Position numbers and translations under genes: made by a program. A stretch of 64,000 nucleotides of DNA. Source: Novosphingobium sp. SG919. Its GTDB lineage: Bacteria; Pseudomonadota; Alphaproteobacteria; Sphingomonadales; Sphingomonadaceae. The notes below the pieces were generated by a model. The model did no database searches, was not told the DNA's origin, and worked only from the letters and a program-made list of their open reading frames with translations. How positions within the stretch are numbered: the stretch's first letter is position 1; every line of letters starts with the position of its first letter. The stretch lies in contig NZ_JABCNG010000001.1 in assembly GCF_012932495.1 (NCBI RefSeq), positions 744,001 through 808,000 of the forward strand, read 5' to 3'. Of this stretch, positions 1-8,160 are shown piece by piece.

Positions 1-42
1 CGTGGCGTGGCCCTTGGCAAAGGCGGATGAAAGGCGGGACAT
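1..42 (-). CDS. trpA: Tryptophan synthase alpha subunit, N-terminal fragment
   Basis: Reading the minus strand leftward from position 42 gives ATG and 14 codons, MSRLSSAFAKGHAT, before the window ends. This matches the usual start of TrpA, which converts indole-3-glycerol phosphate to indole for TrpB. The gene follows trpB on the same strand with a 223-base gap. A purine-rich GGGAGAGGG lies 7 bases before the ATG and is the 3' arm of a hairpin. Only the N-terminus is visible, so the call rests on this short stretch plus the trpB context. Confidence 0.75.
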   Translation of the reverse strand, partial: MSRLSSAFAKGHAT

Positions 43-49
43 GGTCAAG

Positions 50-73
50 CCCTCTCCCCTTCGGGGGAGAGGG
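50..73 (-). repeat. Hairpin repeat overlapping the trpA ribosome-binding site
   Basis: A perfect 10-bp inverted repeat (CCCTCTCCCC / GGGGAGAGGG) with a 4-base loop TTCG on the plus strand. In the trpA mRNA the 3' arm is the only good Shine-Dalgarno-like sequence and ends 7 bases before the trpA start codon. A degenerate partial repeat (GGGAGAGGGGC) follows at 76-86. Similar CCCTCTCCCC palindromes are common intergenic repeats in proteobacteria. Confidence 0.7.
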
Positions 74-207
74 TTGGGAGAGGGGCAAGCCGCGCATCTG
101 CCAACGCCTGCGAGAGCATTTTCAAAACACCTTCCATCGTCTTCGTCACTTTCGGGCAGCGCACTACGTTATTCCCTGCTGGATGCAAAGGGGCGCACCT
201 TTATCGT

Positions 208-236
208 CGTCACCCCGGATCAAGTCCGGGGTGACG
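208..236. repeat. Palindromic intergenic repeat with a CACCCCGGA core
   Basis: A perfect 12-bp stem (CGTCACCCCGGA / TCCGGGGTGACG) with a 5-base loop TCAAG, in the trpB-trpA gap. Palindromes of this kind are dispersed intergenic repeats in many alphaproteobacteria. There is no T-run on either side, so it is not a classical terminator. Confidence 0.65.
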
Positions 237-265
237 ATGCATGAGGAGGCTAGGGCGTTCCGCCC

Positions 266-1501
266 TTACAGCTCTACCCCCAGGTGCTTGGCGACGGAGA
301 AGATGTCCTTGTCGCCACGCCCGCAAAGGTTGGCCAGGATGATCTGGTCCTTGTCCAGCGTCCGCGCGAGCTTGGCGACAGCGGCGATGGCATGGCTGGG
401 TTCGAGCGCGGGAATGATCCCTTCGGTGCGGCAGAGCAGCTGGAAGCCGTCGAGCGCCTCGGTATCGGTCACCGAGGTGTATTCCACCCGGCCGATATCC
501 TTGAGCCAGGCGTGCTCGGGGCCGATGCCGGGATAGTCCAGGCCCGCGCTGATCGAATGGCCTTCGGTGATCTGGCCATCCTCGTCCTGCAACAGATAGG
601 TCTTGTTGCCGTGGAGCACGCCAGGGCGCCCCCCGGCAAGGCTGGCCGCGTGTTCCTTGTCCAGCCCGTGGCCGGCCGCTTCCACGCCCAGCATCTTGAC
701 CGAAGGATCATCCAGGAACGGATGGAACAGGCCGATGGCGTTGGAGCCGCCACCGATCGCGGCCACCAGCACATCGGGCAGGCGGCCGACGCGCGAGAGC
801 ATCTGCGCCCGCGCTTCGCGGCCGATCACGCTTTGGAAATCGCGCACCAGTTCGGGATAGGGGTGCGGGCCCGCGGCGGTGCCGATGATGTAGAACGTGT
901 CGTGCACGTTGGCGACCCAGTCGCGCAGCGCTTCGTTCATCGCATCCTTGAGCGTGCCCGCGCCCGAGGTGACCGGCACCACTTGCGCGCCCAGCAGCTT
1001 CATGCGGAACACGTTGGGCGCCTGGCGCGCCACGTCGGTGGCACCCATGTAGACCACGCAGGGCAGCCCGAAACGCGCGCAGACGGTGGCCGTGGCCACG
1101 CCGTGCTGCCCGGCGCCGGTTTCCGCGATGATCCGCGTCTTGCCCATGCGCATGGCCAGCAGGATCTGGCCGATGCAGTTGTTGATCTTGTGCGCGCCGG
1201 TGTGGTTCAACTCGTCGCGCTTGAACCAGACCTGGGCACCCTTGCCTTCCGGCGCGCTCTTGGCCAGTTCCTCGGTCAGCCGGGGCGCGAAATAGAGCGG
1301 GCTCGGCCGGCCGACATAGTGTTCGAGCAGATCGTCGAACTCGGCCTGGAAAGCCGCATCGGCCTTGGCCTTGCGGTATTCCGTCTCGAGATCGAGGATC
1401 AGCGGCATCAGCGTTTCGGCAACATAGCGGCCCCCGAACTGGCCGAAGTGGCCACGCTCGTCGGGCTGATTGCGGAAGCTGTTCGGGTTCTGGACAGTCA
1501 T
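266..1501 (-). CDS. trpB: Tryptophan synthase beta subunit
   Basis: The product is 411 residues, the normal TrpB length. It condenses indole with L-serine using PLP. The PLP lysine is K105 in the motif [11 protein letters not shown] and the phosphate-binding loop GGGSNAIG is present. The frame stays open upstream to 1570, but the start at 1501 ([14 protein letters not shown]) matches the family. The gene sits 223 bases upstream of trpA. It lies more than 1 kb downstream of trpF, the gap being occupied by an opposite-strand gene, so trpB probably has its own promoter in 1502-1935. Confidence 0.97.
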   Translation of the reverse strand: MTVQNPNSFRNQPDERGHFGQFGGRYVAETLMPLILDLETEYRKAKADAAFQAEFDDLLEHYVGRPSPLYFAPRLTEELAKSAPEGKGAQVWFKRDELNHTGAHKINNCIGQILLAMRMGKTRIIAETGAGQHGVATATVCARFGLPCVVYMGATDVARQAPNVFRMKLLGAQVVPVTSGAGTLKDAMNEALRDWVANVHDTFYIIGTAAGPHPYPELVRDFQSVIGREARAQMLSRVGRLPDVLVAAIGGGSNAIGLFHPFLDDPSVKMLGVEAAGHGLDKEHAASLAGGRPGVLHGNKTYLLQDEDGQITEGHSISAGLDYPGIGPEHAWLKDIGRVEYTSVTDTEALDGFQLLCRTEGIIPALEPSHAIAAVAKLARTLDKDQIILANLCGRGDKDIFSVAKHLGVEL

Positions 1502-1935
1502 GGTCCAGCCGATTGGCAGAGGGCGCGGCGCTTGTCCAGATTCATGGCCCAACGGGCGGTTGCGGGCCATGGGCCCCCACGCGATGTGCCCGGTTCACGC
1601 TTCGGATTTATGCAATTCCATTTCCGCAATTTGCATCATTGCGCGTTCATCCTGGCGTAATGTGCCGGCGTTAGAGAGCGTTTTGCAACGTCGTGAAGGC
1701 GGTCCTGTAATGGGGCCGCCTTTTTGCGTTTTCAAATACTGCAACGATACTTTCTGTCTATTTGTTCAGAAAAGAAGAATCCTTTCACAAATGACAGAAA
1801 CTGTGGCAAAAATGCCATGTGTACTATGTTAGAGTCAGAAATGTCATTTTTCTGACTTGTTGAGGATTGAGGCGCGGACTACTTGCCCACTCGACCGCCG
1901 CGCAAAACGGCGGCTTGAATGCAAGGAGGTTTATT
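1502..1935. promoter_or_regulatory. Divergent promoter region between trpB and a small outer-membrane protein gene
   Basis: This 434-base gap holds no convincing gene. From about 1735 to 1860 it is much more AT-rich than its surroundings and probably carries the promoter of the gene at 1936. Two inverted repeats stand out there: TGGCA-AAAA-TGCCA at 1804-1817, and GTCAGAAA...TTTCTGAC at 1834-1856 with a 7-base spacer. They could be operators or leader hairpins. A plus-strand terminator-like hairpin lies at 1696-1725. Confidence 0.5.
1696..1725 (+). terminator. Terminator-like hairpin with T5 tail, no obvious gene upstream
   Basis: AAGGCGG (1696-1702) pairs with CCGCCTT (1716-1722), extended by a weaker inner stem, and is followed by a run of T. 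It reads as a rho-independent terminator on the plus strand, yet no plus-strand gene precedes it in the window. It may end a short transcript starting inside or upstream of trpB. Confidence 0.5.
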
Positions 1936-2397
1936 ATGCGTCTCGTTCTTCTCGCGCTCGCCGGTACCCTGGCTGCAGCTGCCCCGGCTATGGCCAACGA
2001 GGTCCGCGTCGAAGCGCACAGCGGCGTGCTGTGGAATCACGACAGCACCGATGCCACGGCTGGCGTTGCTGCCGGTTACGACTATGACCTTGGCCCTGCC
2101 GCATTCGGTGGCGTCGAAGTGTCGGCCGACAAGATCCTGAACAGCTATGCCAAGCGCGTTTCGGTTGGCGTTTCGGGTCGCCTGGGTGCCAACCTGGCCG
2201 GCACCAAGCTCTATGCCGTGGGCGGCTATGCCACCACGCCGTGCTCTGACTGCGGCGGCGCATGGAACTTCGGCGCCGGCGTGCAGAAGTCGTTCCTGCA
2301 GAAGTTCTACGGCAAGGTGGAATACCGCCACTACATCGCCGACGAAGGCCTGGGCAACCGCGACGCGGTGACCGCCGGCGTGGGCTTGAAGTTCTGA
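1936..2397 (+). CDS. Small outer-membrane beta-barrel-like protein
   Basis: The product is 153 residues. A clear Sec signal peptide (MRLVLLALAGTLAAAAPAMA) is followed by a small barrel-like domain that ends in GVGLKF, a terminal aromatic residue typical of outer-membrane barrels. The ATG at 1936 is chosen because AAGGAGG lies 6 bases upstream at 1923-1929. The frame opens earlier, at 1867, but without such support. It contains a CSDC motif near the middle. It stands alone on the plus strand between trpF and trpB and has a strong terminator at 2420. Specific function is unknown. Confidence 0.8.
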   Translation: MRLVLLALAGTLAAAAPAMANEVRVEAHSGVLWNHDSTDATAGVAAGYDYDLGPAAFGGVEVSADKILNSYAKRVSVGVSGRLGANLAGTKLYAVGGYATTPCSDCGGAWNFGAGVQKSFLQKFYGKVEYRHYIADEGLGNRDAVTAGVGLKF

Positions 2398-2419
2398 TCG
2401 CACCGATCCGAACAGCGGG

Positions 2420-2450
2420 AAAAGGGCGGCGCGCGAGCGTCGCCCTTTTT
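2420..2450 (+). terminator. Rho-independent terminator of the 1936-2397 gene
   Basis: AAAGGGCG (2421-2428) pairs with CGCCCTTT (2441-2448) and continues into a T-run, 23 bases after the stop codon. Confidence 0.85.
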
Positions 2451-2452
2451 CG

Positions 2453-2554
2453 TTGCGGCACCGGCCCGCTCTCCCACCCGACCTCCCAACGATAGTACCC
2501 TATGGGAGGTCGGGTGGGGGAGCGGGCCGGTGCCGCAAATCCGGCGAAGCCGGA
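2453..2554. repeat. Composite palindromic repeat, copy 1
   Basis: A 36-bp stem (2453-2488 with 2503-2538) that is complementary except for one wobble pair. Its 14-base loop begins ACGATAGTAC. It is followed by a short hairpin, TCCGGC-GAA-GCCGGA, at 2540-2554. The element ends 3 bases before the trpF stop codon. Copies 2 (17631-17733) and 3 (14741-14850) share this architecture; copy 2 is in the opposite orientation. Confidence 0.85.
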
Positions 2555-2557
2555 CCT

Positions 2558-3205
2558 TCAATTAGCCGAACGCGCGGCGCGGCAGAAGGCCTGGATGCGG
2601 CTTTCGTCCTTGACCCCGGGCGCGCTTTCCACGCCGGACGAGACATCGACCAGTTCGGCGCCGGTCTGGCGCACCGCATCGGCAACGTTATCGGGTGAAA
2701 GACCCCCGGCCAGGCCCCAGGCGGTGGCGCCGCGATAGGTTTTGAGCAAGGTCCAGTCGAACACCAGGCCCAGGCCACCGGGAATGGCAGCGCCCTTGGG
2801 CGCCTTGGCATCGAACAGCAGCAGATCGGCCGCGCCGGCATAGCGGGTGGCGGCGGCAACGTCGGCAGGGGCGGCGATGGACAGCGCCTTCCACACCGGC
2901 AAGCCAAACTGCGCCTTGAGCTGGGCGGCGCGTTCGGGCGTTTCCGCGCCGTGGAGTTGCAGCACGTCCAGCCGGGCGGCGCGCACGGCCTCGGCAATCG
3001 TGGCGTCATCGGCGTTCACGAACAGCCCGACCAGGCGCGCACGCCCGGCGTTGCGCGCGCCAAGCGTGGCGGCATCGCGCACCGATACGTGCCGGGGCGA
3101 AGGGGGGAAGAACACGAGGCCGGCGTATTCGGCGCGCGCGGCAAGCGTGGCGTCGAGCGCGGCACTCGTGTTGATTCCGCAGATCTTGATAGCAGGGGCT
3201 GGCAT
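2558..3205 (-). CDS. trpF: Phosphoribosylanthranilate isomerase
   Basis: The product is 215 residues, normal for TrpF, which performs the Amadori rearrangement of phosphoribosylanthranilate. The N-terminal KICGI motif supplies the general base C9, and D132 in LLFDAK is the expected general acid. It begins 23 bases after the SIMPL-domain gene on the same strand and ends beside palindromic repeat copy 1. In many sphingomonads trpF directly precedes trpB; here the two are separated by an opposite-strand gene and the repeat. Confidence 0.96.
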   Translation of the reverse strand: MPAPAIKICGINTSAALDATLAARAEYAGLVFFPPSPRHVSVRDAATLGARNAGRARLVGLFVNADDATIAEAVRAARLDVLQLHGAETPERAAQLKAQFGLPVWKALSIAAPADVAAATRYAGAADLLLFDAKAPKGAAIPGGLGLVFDWTLLKTYRGATAWGLAGGLSPDNVADAVRQTGAELVDVSSGVESAPGVKDESRIQAFCRAARSAN

Positions 3206-3228
3206 GACCAGCCCATGTGGCGGCTTGC

Positions 3229-3990
3229 TTACTGCGGTGCAAGCTCGAACGTGATGGTGACCGATGCGCTCACGTCCAGTTCGCCGGCGGCAACCGGGCT
3301 TGGTGCGGCGCTCATCATCATCTTGTCGGCGCGGGCATAGAGCATCGGCGGCTGGGGCGACCAGCCGCCGGTTTCGCTGATGGTCAGAATGCGTACCACC
3401 TTGAGGCCGGCAGCGCGGGCATAGAGTTCGGCGCGGGCGCGGGCCTTGCTCACCGCGTCGACTCGCGCTTCGTCCTGGGCCACGTCGGGCTTGTCGAGCT
3501 GGAAGCTCGGGCCGTTCACTTCGTTGGCGCCGGCTTTCACCAGCGTGTCGATCACCTGGCCATAGCGGGCAAGGTCGCGCTGCTTGACCTGCACCTGGTT
3601 GGTGGCGCGATAGCCCACGATCACCGGATCGCCTTCGGTGCTGCCATCGGGCAGGCGCTTTTGCTGGCCATAGACCGGGCTGACCGAAAGATTGCTGGTC
3701 TGAATGTCACGCGCGGCCACGCCGCTGGCCTTGAGCGCGGACAGCGTGGCATTCATCGCGCGGGCATTGGCGGCCAGCGCTTCGCTCGCCGTCTTGCCTT
3801 CGCTGGTGACGCCGGCGGAGAACACCGCCAGATCGGGCACGCGCGTGGTGCGGCCTTCGGCCTGGACGGTCAGGACGGTAGCGCCGGGGCTGACGACAGG
3901 GGCGGTCTGCACCGATTGGGCATGGGCGGGAACGGCAAGCGCGGCCAGCGGCAGGGCGGCAATGCTGGCGGCAAGGATCAGGCGCTTCAT
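3229..3990 (-). CDS. SIMPL domain (DUF541) periplasmic protein
   Basis: The product is 253 residues. A signal peptide ending in ALAVPAHAQS is followed by one SIMPL/DUF541 domain, recognisable from the pattern VLTVQAEGRTTRVPDLAVF, the central RYGQVIDTLVKAGANEVNGP and the C-terminal VSASVTITFEL. Relatives include E. coli YggE, an oxidative-stress-associated periplasmic protein whose molecular role is not settled. A GGAG 10 bases before the ATG supports the start. It lies between a GNAT gene and trpF on the same strand. Confidence 0.9.
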   Translation of the reverse strand: MKRLILAASIAALPLAALAVPAHAQSVQTAPVVSPGATVLTVQAEGRTTRVPDLAVFSAGVTSEGKTASEALAANARAMNATLSALKASGVAARDIQTSNLSVSPVYGQQKRLPDGSTEGDPVIVGYRATNQVQVKQRDLARYGQVIDTLVKAGANEVNGPSFQLDKPDVAQDEARVDAVSKARARAELYARAAGLKVVRILTISETGGWSPQPPMLYARADKMMMSAAPSPVAAGELDVSASVTITFELAPQ

Positions 3991-4071
3991 CGGGGACGGT
4001 CTCCGTTTGTTACGGTTCAGGCATGGCCGAAGCGAGCTTGCGGCGCGCTGAACCGTTGCAGGGGAAACCGT

Positions 4072-4593
4072 TCAGGTAAGCGGGCGTTCCAGCACGACCA
4101 TGGCAAAATCGACCGCCATGGTGCCGGGGAACGGGCGGGTTTCACCGGTGCGGACATAACCGCGGCGCTCGTACCAGGCGATCAGTTCAGGGCGGCGGTC
4201 GATTACGGTCATTTCGATGGCGCGGGCGCCCAGTTCTGTCTTGGCCATGGCATCGCACTGCGCCAGCAGCGCCCGCCCCAGGCCACCGGCCTGCACATCG
4301 GGATCAACGCAGAGCATGCCGAGATAGGCCCTGCTGCCGGGCAAGCCCACCAGTGTGACCGTGCCCACCAGTGCACCATCCCCGGCTTCGGCCACGATCA
4401 CGCGCTTGTCGGCGGCGGCAAGCGCGGCGGCGAGTTCTGCGTCCGACGTGCGTTCGTCATCGAGCAGATCGGCCTCGTGCGTCCAGCCCTGGCGCGCGGT
4501 ATCGCCGCGATAGGCACGTTCCACCAGGGTGCGCAGCGCGGGCAGGTCGGCCAAGGTGGCCAGCCTGAACTTTGGCTCCACAGCGGTCGGCAT
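4072..4593 (-). CDS. GNAT-family N-acetyltransferase
   Basis: The product is 173 residues. The acetyl-CoA-binding GNAT fold is visible: LRTLVERAYRGD near the N-terminus, the beta-4/alpha-3 region LGMLCVDPDVQAGGLGRALL with the Q/R-x-x-G-x-G/A pyrophosphate loop, and the late IAWYERRGYVRTGE motif. The substrate cannot be read from the sequence. The frame continues upstream through pyrF, but the ATG at 4593 (MPTAVEP) begins 5 bases after the pyrF stop, so it is translated as the next gene of the pyrF operon. Confidence 0.9.
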   Translation of the reverse strand: MPTAVEPKFRLATLADLPALRTLVERAYRGDTARQGWTHEADLLDDERTSDAELAAALAAADKRVIVAEAGDGALVGTVTLVGLPGSRAYLGMLCVDPDVQAGGLGRALLAQCDAMAKTELGARAIEMTVIDRRPELIAWYERRGYVRTGETRPFPGTMAVDFAMVVLERPLT

Positions 4594-4598
4594 GGTGC

Positions 4599-5282
4599 TT
4601 ACAGCGTGGCTTCGATGGCGCGAGCGGCGGCCACCGGGTCTTCGGCGCGGCTGATCGGGCGGCCGATCACCAGGCACGATGCGCCGGCATCGCGCGCGGC
4701 GCGCGGCGTCATGGCGCGCTTCTGGTCGCCCAGTGCGGCGCCCTTGCCTTCGGCCGGGCGCAGGCCGGGCACCACGAAATAGCCATTCTTCCAGCGGCGG
4801 TGGACTTCGCCCACTTCGTGGCCCGAACAGACGATGCCATCGAGGCCCGCTTCCTGGGCAAGGTCGGTCAGGCGCAGCACCTGGTCGTGCGGGGTGCCGG
4901 CAATGCCGGTGCGGGCCAAGTCGGCATCGTCCAGGCTGGTCAGCACGGTTACGGCCACCACCTTGCACGCTTCGCCGGCCGCCGCCTTGGCGTCTTCCAT
5001 CATCGCCCGCCCACCAGCGGCGTGGATGGTGACGATCGCGGGCTGCAGCACATGGATCGACTGCATCGCGGCCGCGACCGTGTTGGGAATGTCGTGCAGT
5101 TTCAGGTCGAGGAAGATCGGCAACCCGATCTTGGCCATTTCGAGAACGCCGTGGTGACCATGCGCGCAAAAGAATTCCAGACCCAGCTTCAACCCGCCGA
5201 CGTGCCCTTTCACCTTTTGCCCCAGCGCCACTGCGGCATCGAGGCGGGGAAGATCGACGGCAAGATAGATCGGGTTGCTCAC
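4599..5282 (-). CDS. pyrF: Orotidine-5'-phosphate decarboxylase
   Basis: The product is 227 residues and catalyses the last step of UMP synthesis. The catalytic signature DLKLHDIPNTV gives D59, K61 and D64. A phosphate-binding segment, VPGLRP, is near residue 172 and GRPIS lies near the C-terminus. Its start codon overlaps the stop of the LapA-like gene by 4 bases (5279-5282), which suggests translational coupling. Confidence 0.97.
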   Translation of the reverse strand: MSNPIYLAVDLPRLDAAVALGQKVKGHVGGLKLGLEFFCAHGHHGVLEMAKIGLPIFLDLKLHDIPNTVAAAMQSIHVLQPAIVTIHAAGGRAMMEDAKAAAGEACKVVAVTVLTSLDDADLARTGIAGTPHDQVLRLTDLAQEAGLDGIVCSGHEVGEVHRRWKNGYFVVPGLRPAEGKGAALGDQKRAMTPRAARDAGASCLVIGRPISRAEDPVAAARAIEATL

Positions 5283-5596
5283 GGGTGGATGTCCGGCTGG
5301 GCCGCATCAATGGCGGCATCGGTGGCGGGATAGGTGCCGGCCTGGCTCACCAGGCTCGACTCCAGAGTGGCGATGCGGCGCTTGAGGCGCCAGCGGCGCA
5401 GGCGGCCCGCCGCCCAGGGCGGCAGGAACCCGGCCAGGAAAAAGACCAGCGCGACAAATCCCACCGGCCAGTCGAAATGCAGATACCCGGCGCCATAGGG
5501 CCAGAAATTCACCCGCGCGGTTTCCGCGTTCATCACGATGAAAGCGGCAAAGGCCGCAACGAGGGCGAGCCACAAGACGATGCGGATCTGCTTCAT
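5279..5596 (-). CDS. LapA-domain (DUF1049) inner-membrane protein
   Basis: The product is 105 residues. Two hydrophobic segments occur near residues 4-24 and 42-65, separated by the short periplasmic motif NAETARVNFWP typical of the lipopolysaccharide assembly protein A domain, and followed by a basic cytosolic tail with helix WRLKRRIATLE. Starting at MKQIRI (5596) puts the first membrane segment at the N-terminus; an upstream ATG at 5635 would add unrelated residues. Sphingomonads often keep such a gene directly before pyrF. Confidence 0.87.
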   Translation of the reverse strand: MKQIRIVLWLALVAAFAAFIVMNAETARVNFWPYGAGYLHFDWPVGFVALVFFLAGFLPPWAAGRLRRWRLKRRIATLESSLVSQAGTYPATDAAIDAAQPDIHP

Positions 5597-5682
5597 GTGT
5601 GGCGCTTCACCTTCAACCTGCCGTGCCCCATGCACGGGTGGCGGACATTAGGCAGATTGTAAACGAAGCGCCAGCACTTGCA

Positions 5683-6996
5683 TTATTCGCCGAACACGCG
5701 GGCGAAGATCGTATCCACAGCCTTGAAGTGATAGTCCAGGTTGAACTTTTCCTCGATCTGCTGCGCGGTCAGGGCCTTGGTCACGTCCTCGTCGGCCTTG
5801 AGCAGTTCGAGCAGCGAAAGCTGGCCGTCGGATTCCCACACCTTCATGGCGTTGCGCTGCACCAGGCGATAGGCCTCGTCGCGCGTCACGCCGGCCTGGG
5901 TCAGGGCCAGCAGCACGCGCTGCGAGTGGACCAGGCCGCCCATGCGATCGAGGTTCTTCTGCATCCGCTCAGGATAAACCACCAGCTTGTCCACCACCGA
6001 AGTCAGGCGGGCGAGGGCGAAATCGAGCGTGATCGTGGCGTCGGGGCCGATGAAGCGTTCCACCGACGAGTGCGAGATATCGCGCTCGTGCCACAGCGCC
6101 ACGTTTTCCAGCGCCGGGGTCACGGCCGAACGCACCACGCGGGCAAGGCCGGTGAGGTTTTCGGTCAGCACCGGGTTGCGCTTGTGCGGCATGGCGGACG
6201 AACCCTTTTGCCCCGGCGAGAAGTATTCTTCCGCTTCGAGCACTTCGGTGCGCTGCAGGTGGCGCACTTCGGTGGCCAGGCGCTCGATCGAGCTGGCGAT
6301 CACGCCCAGCGTGGCAAAGAACATCGCGTGGCGATCGCGCGGGATCACCTGGGTGGACACCGGCTCGACGCTCAGGCCCAGCTTTTCGGCCACGTATTCT
6401 TCCACGGCCGGATCGATGTTGGCAAAGGTGCCCACTGCGCCGGAAATGGCGCACGTGGCGATTTCGGCCCGGGCATTGACCAGGCGCGCGCGGCAGCGCG
6501 AAAATTCGGCATAGGCCTCGGCCAGCTTCTTGCCGAAGGTGGTCGGTTCGGCATGGATGCCGTGGCTGCGGCCGATGGTCGGGGTATACTTGTGCTCTGT
6601 CGCCCGGCGCTTGATCGCGGCAAGCAGGGCGTCGATGTCATCCAGCAGGATATCGGCGGCGCGGGCCAGCTGCACCGCCAGCGTGGTGTCGAGCACGTCG
6701 GAGCTGGTCATGCCCTGGTGCATGAAGCGCGCCTCGGGGCCAACCTGCTGCGCCACCCAGTCGAGGAAGGCGATCACGTCGTGCTTGGTCACCGCTTCGA
6801 TCGCGTCGATCGCGGCCACGTCGATCGTGGGGTTGGTCGCCCACCAGTCCCACAGCGCCTTGGCGCCGCTTTGCGGCACCACGCCCAGGTCACCCAGCTT
6901 CTGCGTGGCATGGGCCTCGATCTCGAACCAGATGCGATAGCGCGCTTCGGGTTCCCAGATCGCGGTCATCGCGGGGCGGGCATAACGGGGGACCAT
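5683..6996 (-). CDS. purB: Adenylosuccinate lyase
   Basis: The product is 437 residues, of the fumarase/aspartase superfamily. It releases fumarate from adenylosuccinate and from SAICAR in purine synthesis. The superfamily signature is GSSAMPHKRNP at residues 265-275, where S266 is in the catalytic loop. H145 lies in RSHGIHAE and the conserved TSSD is at 97-100. GGAG 8 bases before the ATG supports the start. It is followed after 86 bases by the lapA-pyrF group on the same strand. Confidence 0.97.
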   Translation of the reverse strand: MVPRYARPAMTAIWEPEARYRIWFEIEAHATQKLGDLGVVPQSGAKALWDWWATNPTIDVAAIDAIEAVTKHDVIAFLDWVAQQVGPEARFMHQGMTSSDVLDTTLAVQLARAADILLDDIDALLAAIKRRATEHKYTPTIGRSHGIHAEPTTFGKKLAEAYAEFSRCRARLVNARAEIATCAISGAVGTFANIDPAVEEYVAEKLGLSVEPVSTQVIPRDRHAMFFATLGVIASSIERLATEVRHLQRTEVLEAEEYFSPGQKGSSAMPHKRNPVLTENLTGLARVVRSAVTPALENVALWHERDISHSSVERFIGPDATITLDFALARLTSVVDKLVVYPERMQKNLDRMGGLVHSQRVLLALTQAGVTRDEAYRLVQRNAMKVWESDGQLSLLELLKADEDVTKALTAQQIEEKFNLDYHFKAVDTIFARVFGE

Positions 6997-7094
6997 GGTT
7001 CGACTCCGGAGTTGACAGGTTTGCTGGTGCTCGCCCGCCCGCTACGGGCGTGCGGCCGTTAAGGCAAGGGGCAGGGGCGCCAGCGTGCCGGATC

Positions 7095-7144
7095 GGCCCG
7101 CCCTGCCACGCCGTTCCCCCCGGTTCGGCATGGCAAGGCGGGCC
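7095..7144. repeat. Imperfect inverted repeat downstream of the DUF2490 gene
   Basis: GGCCCGCCCTGCCACGCCG at the left is matched with a few mismatches by CGGCATGGCAAGGCGGGCC at the right. It lies in the 249-base gap between the DUF2490 gene and purB. There is no T-run, so a terminator role is uncertain. Confidence 0.5.
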
Positions 7145-7245
7145 GGCCCCGTGCGCGCCGCCGGCGGCTGCACGGGGATCGACGAACGATCGGGGCAGCC
7201 GGGGAAAGAGGCGCCAGCCGGTCGAAGCGTCGAATCGCGCGGAAA

Positions 7246-7932
7246 TTACAGCGCGAGAGTAAGCGCCACGGAGGCGACGTGGTCGCTGCTGTCGAGCTTG
7301 CCGGGGCGGATGCCGTGCTGGTTGAGATAGCCGGCTTCGACCGATAGCGTCTTGGTGATCGGCGCATTGACGCCGATGAAATTGCGCATGCGCTCCTCGC
7401 CGTTGACGGTCTGGAACGTGGTCTTGTTCAGGTCGATAAAGCTTTCGTGGCTGGCCACGATCATGACCTTGCTGTCTTTGGCCACCGGCAGGCTGGCCTT
7501 GATGAACGGGCGCAGGCGCCAGCCGGTGCCGGGCATGTTGTCGCGCCAGCGTTGTTCCAGACGCATGCGGCCGTTGAACCGCACCGGGCCCAGGTGGGCG
7601 AAATTGTCGAACGAGACCTGCTGGCGGAAACGACGCTCCATCACCGCGAAATCGCCGTGCAAGTAGTTGGGATCGTGGGTGTAGCCGAGCCACACGGTGA
7701 AGGTCTTGTCCAGCTTGTAGCCGACCATGAAATTGTCTTCGAGTTCGTAGAACCCGCGCGTGTTGCCGGTGCGCAAGATGGTTTCGTTGGACACGCGCCA
7801 GTGGGGCCCGGCCTTGGCGGTGACGGTCAATCCGCCCCAGCCCTGCGTGTCGGTGTCTGCGCGGGCGGCGCCGGGGGCAAGCATACAGGTAGCGGCCAGG
7901 GCGGCGCCGAAAAGGCAAGGCAGGATACGCAT
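7246..7932 (-). CDS. DUF2490-domain outer-membrane-like protein
   Basis: The product is 228 residues. A signal peptide (MRILPCLFGAALAATCMLAPGAARA) is followed by a beta-strand-rich domain with WLGYTHDP, RMRLEQRWRDN and RLRPFIKASLP, typical of DUF2490 proteins, which are predicted small outer-membrane barrels. It ends with SVALTLAL. The frame is open upstream to 8109 but only the start at 7932 gives a signal peptide. It is divergent from a TonB-dependent receptor, and the two may share a promoter region. Function unknown. Confidence 0.82.
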   Translation of the reverse strand: MRILPCLFGAALAATCMLAPGAARADTDTQGWGGLTVTAKAGPHWRVSNETILRTGNTRGFYELEDNFMVGYKLDKTFTVWLGYTHDPNYLHGDFAVMERRFRQQVSFDNFAHLGPVRFNGRMRLEQRWRDNMPGTGWRLRPFIKASLPVAKDSKVMIVASHESFIDLNKTTFQTVNGEERMRNFIGVNAPITKTLSVEAGYLNQHGIRPGKLDSSDHVASVALTLAL

Positions 7933-8160
7933 GAGGCGAAGTGTCCGTTCAGGGCTGTTGGCCGCCCCTATGACGTTTTGATGACACATTCGTGACAAAG
8001 GATTGACGCAAAATAGACGGAATTGATGGCGAGGGGCGCCGCATTTTCGGGGGTTTGGGATGATCCTTGCGCTATGCTGTGTTTCATGAAATATAGCCTG
8101 GGGTGACAAAATATGACACTGCGGCTTGGCCGCGGTGCAGTATCCAGGGGCAATAGATCC
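7933..8160. promoter_or_regulatory. Divergent promoter region between DUF2490 gene and TonB receptor
   Basis: The 228-base gap is AT-richer around 7970-8115 and contains the 10-bp palindrome TTTCATGAAA near 8083 and the near-symmetric GTGACAAAATATGACAC near 8103. No -35/-10 pair could be assigned with confidence. Confidence 0.4.

Noticed and set aside
1502-1570. Longer trpB start at 1570
   Set aside because: It adds 23 residues not found in TrpB; the start at 1501 matches the family.
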